Shown here piece after piece: positions 56,541 through 64,000 of a DNA stretch of 64,000 nt. Numbering within the stretch: the first letter of the stretch is position 1; every line of letters begins with the position of its first letter. The stretch is from Hemileia vastatrix (taxonomy: Eukaryota > Basidiomycota > Pucciniomycetes > Pucciniales > Zaghouaniaceae): contig JASXTE010000005.1 of assembly GCA_030280995.1 (NCBI GenBank), forward strand, positions 18,887,501 to 18,951,500, written 5' to 3'. The translations under genes and the position numbers were made by a program. Below the pieces are notes generated by a model, which saw nothing but the letters and a program-made list of their open reading frames with translations, searched no databases and had not been told where the DNA came from.

Positions 56541-59500
56541 ATGAATGATTTATTACATGAAATAAATACCGCTTCTTTTGGTGATCAGTTGACTAGTGAA
56601 CAAAAGGATTCTCTTGTTGCCTCTATTACCTCTTTCCCTATGGCTTTTGCTCATGGTTCTCATGTCTTGGGAATTGTTCAAGAAGAGATGAAAATTACCT
56701 TATCCTGTAATTTGAGTGATATTCCTCCTACCCTTAAGAAAAAACCATATCCTGCTTCTCCATCAAAAAGAAAAGATATTGAAGATAATATTGAAACATT
56801 ATTGAAAATGAATATCATTGAGAAGGTGGATGTCACCCCCAAATATTGTGTCATCTCCCCAGTCTTGATTTCTTATGAAAAGGATAAAGCTAGATTATGT
56901 GGAGATTACAGAGCTTTAAATACTTATACTGTTGATGATATTTATCCTTTACCCAGAATTAATTCAATAAATGCTACCTTGCAAGGTGCAAATTTATTAG
57001 TTGTCTGGATGGTAATAAAGGTTATCATCAAGTTCCAGTTGAGAAAAATTCTCAAAATTTTTTGCTTATTGCTACTCATATGGGAATATATAAGTATGTT
57101 AGGATGCCATTTGGCCCTAAAAATGCTCCTTCAGTTTTCCAAAAGGTTATGGATAACACTTTCCATCAGGAAATTATTGAAGGTTGGCTCATGGTTTATA
57201 TTGATGATATTATTGTTTTTTCTAAAACTTTTGATGAGCATATGATTCACTTGAATAGAGTTTTCCAAAAAATGGATGATATCAATATGACCTTATCTTT
57301 AAAAAAGTGTAAATTTGGTTTTCAATCTTTGAAAGTCCTTGGCCATGTTGTGTCAGGCTTACAAATTTGTGTAGACCATAATAAAGTTGCTGCCATTCAA
57401 AATGTGAAAGCACCAACTTCTGTAAGAGAAATCCAAAGTTTTTTGGGTATGTGTGGCTATTATAGACAATATATTAAAAATTATCAGGTCATAGCCTTGC
57501 CTCTTACAAAACTGACCAGAAAAGATGTTGCTTTTCTCTGGAATAATGACTGTCAAAAAGCTTTTGATACATTAAAAAGTTGCTTAATGACAGCCCCTAT
57601 ATTGGCTCTTCCAGACTTTAACAAGCCATTTGTCCTTTATACAGATGCAAGCTTTATTGGTCTGGGTGCTGCCCTTCACCAAATGCAAATTATTAATGAT
57701 AAATACTCAGAGGTTGTAATTTGTTATATTTCAAGAACCTTAAGAAATAGTGAATTGAAATATGGTGCCACTCAATTGGAGTTCTTAGCAGTTGTCTGGG
57801 CTCTTGAGAAACTTCATTTCTATTTGGATGACCAAAAATTTGAGTTGGTAACTGACTGTAGTGCTGTGAAGTCCCTCTTAAACCTAAAGACACCTAACAG
57901 ACATATGTTCAGGTGGCAACTTGCTGTTCAAGAATACAGAGGAAGGATGACAATTATCCATAGAGCTGGAAATTTCCACTCTAATGTTGATATGCTCTCC
58001 AGATTGCCTCTGCCAAATAATGACTCAAATCCTGCTTATGTACCTGAAGATGATACTGTTCATATCCATGGTATATTTATAGTTGATATGGAAGAGGAGT
58101 TATTACAGTTAATACTGGATTCATATGATAATGATTCTGATTTAAATAAATTGGTTACTATCTTAAATGATCCTAAGAATGCTTCAATTCAAGCATTAAT
58201 AAAAAATCTTCCTGCAAAGTACCAAAATGCTTTAAATAAAGGAAAGTTCTCTATTGAAGATGGTTATATATATTATAGAAGGAAGCTTACCAATGTAATT
58301 GTAATTCCTCCTTCAATGAAAGAAACTATCCTCAAACTTTGTCATGATGACATATTAGCTGGTCATTTTGATCTTGAAAAAACATTGATTAGAATCAAAA
58401 ACACTGCATGGTGGGCTAATATGTCTGAAGACACAAAATTATATGTTGAATCTTGTGATTCCTGCCAAAAATCTAAAAGGTTAAAAGGTAAGAGAGCAGG
58501 GTTATTACAACATATTGAAGCACCTAGTGCTCCCTGGAAAATCTTTAATATGGATTTTGTCACTGGTCTTCCTGTTGCAGGTAGAGACAGCTTTAACTCT
58601 TGTTGGGTAATAGTAGATAGATTCACAAAAATGTGCAAATTTATTCCAACCCACAAAGATGTATCCACCAAAGAATTAGCTTTCTTATGGTGGTCTTACA
58701 TGTTTAATATTATTGGTTTTCCAAAAGCCATTATCTCTGATAGGGATCCAAAATTCACTTCTGAGTTTTGGACCTCTTTGATGGATATTTGTGGCTGTGA
58801 GTTGAAATTTTCTACAGCTCGCCATCCTCAGACAGATGGTCTAGCTGAAAGAATGATTCAAACTCTGGAAGATATGATTAGAAGGTATTGTGACTTTGGT
58901 TTAGAATATAAAGACAATGACAGATTTACTCATGATTGGGTCACTCTTTTGCTTGGTTTTGAATTTGCATATAATAGCACTGTTCATTCTTTCACTGAGA
59001 AAAAGCCTTTTGAGCTTTGGTTAGGTTATGTCCCAAACACTCCTGCTCAGATTCTCAATAATAAATTACCTAAGTTGGAACTACACCCTGGTGTAAAATC
59101 TTTTATGCAAATGCAACAGCTATGCAGAAAACATGCTCAAAGTTGTATTGATAAAGCATTTGAATATGAAAAGAAAAGATGGGATAAATCCCATAAAGAA
59201 TACACATTTAACAAGGGTGATGAAGTGTTAATCTCTACTGTCCATTTCAATCTACATGGTAACCACAAATTCAAAGATCCTTTTGTAGGACCATTTGTTG
59301 TTAAAAGAATGGTTGGTGATAATGCAGTAGAAGTGGTATTGTATTCTCCATATGATAGGAAACATCCTGTCTTTCCCATTTCTTTGCTTAAGCCTTATAC
59401 TTCCAACAGTGACTTATTTCCAAAAAGAAGAGGAAGACCTAAGAAGAACCCTCAGGAAGTCACAGAAACAGCAGAAATTGATAAAATTCTCAATGATAGA

Positions 59501-59638
59501 ATTATCACTTCTGAAAGAGGTACTGAATATTTATTGAGATATAAGAACAAATCATCTGAACATGATGCATGGATACCTGGCAAGGAAATTTCAAATCTGC
59601 CTACTCTGTTGAAAAAATACAAAAAGAAAAAATCTTAG
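56541..59638 (+). CDS. Pol of element B: RT, RNase H, integrase, AT-hook, chromodomain; one frame change
   Basis: The N-terminal RT is in the Gag frame (56541 to about 56996: ASPSKRKDIEDNIETLLKM, CGDYRALNTYTVDDIYPLP). The frame shifts by -1 at about 56990, and the remainder runs 57062-59638: YVRMPFGPKNAPSVFQ, active site YIDD, RNase H LYTDASFIGLG, TQLEFLAVVWAL, LVTDCSA; integrase zinc region (CHDD, AGHF, CDSC), core MDFVTG, ISDRDPKF, TDGLAERM; GPF module (DPFVGPFVV, HPVFPISLLKPY); AT-hook KRRGRPKK; chromodomain EIDKILNDRI, EYLLRYKN, AWIPGKEI, LLKKYKKK. Catalytic residues are intact apart from the shift, which lies at a canonical A AAT TTA slippery heptamer. Chromodomain integrases direct insertion to heterochromatin. 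Confidence 0.88.
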
Positions 59639-59673
59639 CATTTTTTTTTCTTGTTTTTTTTAGAGTGAGGGAG

Positions 59674-60810
59674 TGTCAGCCAGGCTATTCCAGGAGTCCA
59701 GTAAATGATATGTAACTTATAAAACCTGAAAGAGTGGGTAAGAATTATATTTAATGAATATAAATTATTATTTTATTGCATAATAAAATTATATAAGTAT
59801 TTTATTATATACAAGTGTTATATTAATTTTATTGGTTATATAAATTTTTATATACATTTAAATTGAACATAATATAATATATTCTACAAATAATGGCACA
59901 TTTTTATGTTACTTAATAATTATAAATTTATATTTAATTAATTGAAAAACATAAATTATAATTATAAGTGTAAAATTGACTTATAATATATGTAAATTAA
60001 TTATTTAAATTTATATATTAAATAACACCTTTCATATAATACTAAACAATAATTAATGACGCTTCTTTTGACCCTTAATTGTGTCAGGAAAACCAATTAA
60101 TTAATTTATACTAAATTGAGATTAATTACATGTTTTGTTGCGTCAAAATATTTTTTGTTTCACTTAAAATATCCTTAAATCAGACTGTACCATCTGTTTG
60201 GAATTATTTTTCTCATAGTTCCTATGTTCCAATTTTGTTTAGTTATTCACTATTTTTACTTACTGATTTGGGAATTAATGGTGGGAAAATTGGATTCTTA
60301 ATTGGGGTTTTAATTATTTGTTTCATGTTTTTCTCTACATTGTTATGTTTCATTTACTCTTTGATATATTTGTTTTATTCTATTCTAACTATTGTATTTA
60401 AAAACATAGTGGCGCTTCAGAGGACCCATTGCCTATAAAAGGGCCTTGGATAATCCCCTGTAGCATCATCACTTACTATACACTCAACAATTTAAAAGAT
60501 AATTTTATCACGTTTATTATTATTTTTATTAGTACTACAATCTAATTAAAAATTCTCAATAACAAATTAAAGGTTGCCTTAATTCTGATAGGAATTATAG
60601 TGTTTGCCGCTCAGAACTCTTACTTAAATAATATTAATATTAAATAAAACCTCAAGTTGTTCATCTACCAACTCATTCGTCGTTGCTTCATTTTAAATAA
60701 ATTATTTCTAGTATTACTTTTATCTTTCTATTTACCTTTAGTATCTTTTCCTATTTGTTTCTCTCCTTTTTTGCCCCTTTTCTTTCCCTCTTCTAGACAA
60801 CTGACCGACA
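59674..60810 (+). repeat. 3' LTR of element B
   Basis: Same length as the 5' LTR; substitutions only, several in the first 40 bases and near 60650-60675. Ends GACCGACA and is followed by ATAAT. Confidence 0.92.
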
Positions 60811-61683
60811 ATAATAGTTAAAGGATGTTTGGATGTTAAATATATTCATTATATTTTGATAAATTATTATTCTTGCTTTTTATATATTCCTTTGACTTAA
60901 TCTTATGCTTTTTAAATTAATTGTATTTTGCAATATGCTTTCAATTATATTATTGATTTTTTAGGTTGTATTATTTTTTGTTTAAAAGGAATTGGACAGA
61001 TTGTTTGACCTAGAATAATAATAATTTCATTAAATGAATTTTTCAGATATGGGAATAGAATTTCAAACAAAATTAAAAAAAACTGTTTTATCTGAATTTA
61101 CATGGCACCAAGTGTCCTTCTGATAATTTTCTGATGCTGAGGAAGATACTTTTATAAAGTATATCAGTAAGGGTATAAGTCTGTAAAAAGTGGGTAGCTC
61201 AAATGATTAAGGTGTCCTTCTCAGAAACGGACCACTTTTCAGGTGGACACTATAGGTTCTGTGCAATAGAATGGTAAGGTTTTTTCTGATGTACATGGTA
61301 TTTAATTTTTTACTAAAAATAAAAGTGAAGGTGTTACAGTTTTAGTCAAAAACTCCCTTCTGAAAGACAGTCCAATTCTCAGAAGGACACTTTAATAATG
61401 CATTTCATCTAGGTATTATACGTATAAATATATATATTTAATACATTATAAAAGTGTCCTTCTCAGCAATGGAACATCCTTCAGAATGAAACTTTTGACC
61501 AAGCCTGTAACACCTTCAATTTAATTTTTAACCATTGTTTAAGTACCAAAGCTATTAAAAAGCTCATGTAATTTAAAGCACCTCAAGTATTTACCTTAGT
61601 AACAATCCATCACTGATAAAGACACTTTTAAAATTTTTGCTAGGTAAAATGGTTATATATGATACCTAGATGATATGCATAAT

Positions 61684-61883
61684 AGGGGTTATTAAAGTTA
61701 GAAATATTCCATTTCAAAACACCTCTTTTTCTCACCAAATCAACCATGATTATTTTTTAAAATATGCCATATTTTGCTCCCAAAACACCTTTTTACTGAG
61801 AATTAATTTCAAGTCTGTGGCTTTCTTTTTGTGTTGTGAAATACCTTTTAATTAATTAAATTTTTTTAACTTTGATACTCCCT
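61684..61883. mobile_element. Harbinger-type MITE, 200 bp
   Basis: Ends AGGGGTTATTAAAGTTA and, reversed, AGGGAGTATCAAAGTTA, flanked by AAT on both sides. The termini resemble those of H1 (AGGGGGTATCAATG). The other copy of repeat E at about 36935 has no insert (GATATGCATCATAAAAGTG), giving an empty-site comparison. No coding capacity. Confidence 0.8.
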
Positions 61884-62169
61884 AATAAAAGTGTTATTCT
61901 CAGAATCAGACCATCCTTCAAGTGTATAGTTTAGAGAAAGTATGTTTCCTCTTTAATTTCATTTTTAAAAAAAAATAAAATAGCATTGCCTTTAGTGAAC
62001 ATCATGTCATCTACTTGCACATTTCCTAAAATGTCTTCCTGAACAACAGTCTGTTTCTGAGAAGGAAACTTTGAAAATGCATAGTATCTAGGAATTATAT
62101 GTATACATGTCTATCTTTTATGAAATATTAAAGTGTCCTTCTCACAAACGGACTATTTTTTAGAAGGAC

Positions 62170-62967
62170 TGTCAGCCAGGCTACTAGACTTACCCAGTGA
62201 AATAATTAATTATTTACTGGATGAAGCCGCACCTTATAATTTTAATTATTTAATTAATTAGTTACATTAAAATTACTTATAATAAATTAAATAATTACAG
62301 AATGATAAAATTAAATAAATAATTAAAATTAAATATAAAATTGTCCCTTATATTTTTTCTCTAACACCGTGCTCATTTGACAGGTTGGAAGAAATAAAAA
62401 TTTATATTAAAAAAAGATTTTAAAATTAAAATAAGATTTTAATATTCAAATAATATTAAATATATACAAAAAATTCAAATTTCTTATTTAGAATTGACTT
62501 CTACAGTAAATATTAAATAAATTGATGTATTTCTGACATACTCTGTAAATACATCTTTTTGAGGCCTTCTTTTTAAAACAACTTTATTATTTGAAAATAC
62601 TCCTTCTGGAATATTCTTTTCTCTCTCTCATACTACTGTTTTTAGAATTTTATTGCCGTGCTTTGTCTCTCCTTTGCCTATATAAGGCCTCTCTTTTGGT
62701 TGTTTTTTAATCATTCCTTTACTACATCATTTTATTACAACAATAACAAATCAAAACTTATTCTTATATTCTATATCATTAGTATTTACAATAAGTAACT
62801 CTAATCTATAAATTATATTAATATTTTAATCCTACCTCTTTTAATTGAGTAAAATAATCATCTTTGAATTAAGAAATACGTACAAATTTGTTGAGAGTCC
62901 ATTTAAACCTTTAAAATTTTCGTAAAACTTCATACCAAAACTTCTAGACCAAAAGTGTACCTTGACA
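62170..62967 (+). mobile_element. Solo LTR, family A
   Basis: Starts TGTCAGCCAGGCTACTAG and ends GTGTACCTTGACA, flanked by perfect AGGAC duplications (62165-62169, 62968-62972). TATA box in CCTATATAAGGCC near 62678. The terminal TTGACA links it to the 9232-10032 copy. Confidence 0.88.
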
Positions 62968-64000
62968 AGGACACTTTAGGAAATGTGTAAGTAGATGACA
63001 TGAGGTTTTCTAAAGGCCATGGTATTTGGTTATTGTTTAAACATAAAAGTGAAGGTGCATCAAGAATTTTTTAAAATTTATTACTTGAAGGATAGTCTAT
63101 TGCCAAGAAGGACAATTTTGTATTACCTATTGTATAGGTATTATAAGTAATCAGTGCTACTTTTGTGCTTTATACAATTTTACTTCTCAGTGTTGGACCA
63201 TCTTTTAAGTGAGCACTTTAGGTACTGTGTATAACATGAGCACTTTTACAAGCCTTGTTGCTCAAAAAATGACTAACCATAAAAGTGAAGGTGTTAAAGA
63301 CCCAAATGTGTCCTTCTAAAAGACAGTCCAATGCTCAGAAGGATAACTTTATAATGCATATCTATCTTTCATGCACTATAAAAGTGTGCTTCTAAGTGTT
63401 GGACCATCCTTCAGAAGGTTACTTTTATAACACATATCATCTAGGTATTATATGTATAAATATATATCTTTCATGCATCATAAAAGTGTCCTTCTCAGTG
63501 TTGGACCATCCTTCAGAACGATACTTTTGACCAAGTCAGTGGTTCCATTAATTTCATGGTAAGCCAATGTTGAAGTACCAAGGCTATTAAAAGAGATTAT
63601 GTCATACATAGTACATAAAGTGTCTACCTGAAGGGAACTGTTATAATTGATAAAAGCTATGTTTCACAGATTTAAATCCAGACAAACATTCATTATAAAA
63701 TTATCCTCCTTACCAATGAACATCTTTCTGCTGTATATCTTTTGTAATTATTAGATAGAACTCATGAGTTCCTTAAATGCAACTTGTCACTAAATTAAAG
63801 TCATCCTTTCATTGGGTGCACCTAGAAATGACATGATGTGTCATCATTGAATGTGATTTTTACTAATGAGAGAATTAATCAATAAATACTACCTGCTATT
63901 GAATTATATATGTAAATTTAAAACTTCAATAATATTACACATTAAACTCAGTGCTTAACTTTTGATCAACCTGGGTAAAAATGATTTTCAATGTAAATTC

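Larger units (their letters stand above)
51650..60810 (+). mobile_element. Ty3 chromovirus B, young and nearly intact
   Basis: Two 1137-bp LTRs (51650-52786, 59674-60810) with about ten differences, perfect ATAAT duplications (51645-51649, 60811-60815), polypurine GAGTGAGGGAG before the 3' LTR. Coding: Gag-protease (53472-56522) with an inferred intron, a stop, then RT/RNase H/integrase/chromodomain with one frame change at about 56990. It is inserted in repeat E; removing it restores homology to the 24105 unit. Relative to element A it is the same lineage with different LTRs. Confidence 0.93.
51125..64000 (+). repeat. Long repeat E, second unit and sub-repeats, split by B, a MITE and a solo LTR
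   Basis: 51125-51649 and 60816-61460 match 24105-25280. 61461-61680 and 61887-62169 match 26785-26924 and 36875-37203. From 62968 the sequence begins as an inverted copy of 61960-62050 (AGGAAATGTGTAAGTAGATGA versus its complement), then runs through further sub-repeats to the window end, including two near-tandem units at about 63330-63520 with GTTGGACCATCCTTCAGAA and TATATATCTTTCATGCA. No protein coding and no RNA gene recognised. Confidence 0.65.

Overview
The window looks like an intergenic, transposon-packed part of a large, AT-rich fungal genome, most likely a rust fungus (Pucciniales). Reasons: short introns of about 58-88 bp with GTAAGT-type donors and CTAAC/TACTAA-type branch sites; a fungal LEA2-like membrane-protein gene; a SANT/Myb-like transposon protein, a Tet-like oxygenase and a HARBI1-type transposase of kinds I recall from rust genomes; and Ty3 retrotransposons with extra genes. 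The rust assignment is inference from recalled families, not from a marker gene. Only one ordinary host gene is present: the 5' part of a membrane-protein gene on the minus strand at 1-931, which runs off the left edge.

Layout. 932-2335 is non-coding. 2336-7640 is a decayed PIF/Harbinger element (H3) carrying two solo LTRs. 7843 to about 17580 is a second Harbinger copy (H2), split by a solo LTR (9232-10032) and by an F-like LTR (about 10118-17348), which is itself split by a nearly complete Harbinger element H1 (10430-16505). H1 has three genes: a SANT/Myb-like gene (+), a Tet-like 2OG-Fe(II) oxygenase gene (-) and a DDE transposase gene (-). 17590-19020 is a non-autonomous element with palindromic subterminal repeats and a polypyrimidine tract. 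19020-24100 is AT-rich with a small TIR element, a solo LTR and a 22-bp minisatellite. From about 24105 to the end runs a roughly 1.65-kb repeat (E) in at least two consecutive copies, split by larger insertions.

Those insertions are: F2 solo LTR (25281-26779); chromovirus A (26925-36869, decayed, with a 1.1-kb TGT...ACA element inside its integrase region); element D (37208-51120, target site ACGT), split by Ty3 element C (37837-50473, minus strand); chromovirus B (51650-60810, young, 1137-bp LTRs with about ten differences, TSD ATAAT); a Harbinger-type MITE (61684-61883); and a solo LTR (62170-62967). Most insertions have clean target-site duplications, so the nesting order can be read directly.

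How the genes fit together. A and B share a Gag whose first exon is joined by a conserved small intron to a coiled-coil/proline-rich exon in another frame, then protease, RT/RNase H, integrase with an AT-hook and a C-terminal chromodomain. C has Gag, protease and Pol joined by a canonical -1 slippery heptamer, plus an antisense, intron-containing gene for a Zn2Cys6-like protein between pol and the 3' LTR. C also carries about 19 copies of a short hairpin-forming motif, in coding and non-coding sequence alike. The observations most worth following are the Tet-like oxygenase carried by a Harbinger element, the covarying hairpin motif and antisense zinc-cluster gene in C, and the spliced/overprinted gag of A and B.
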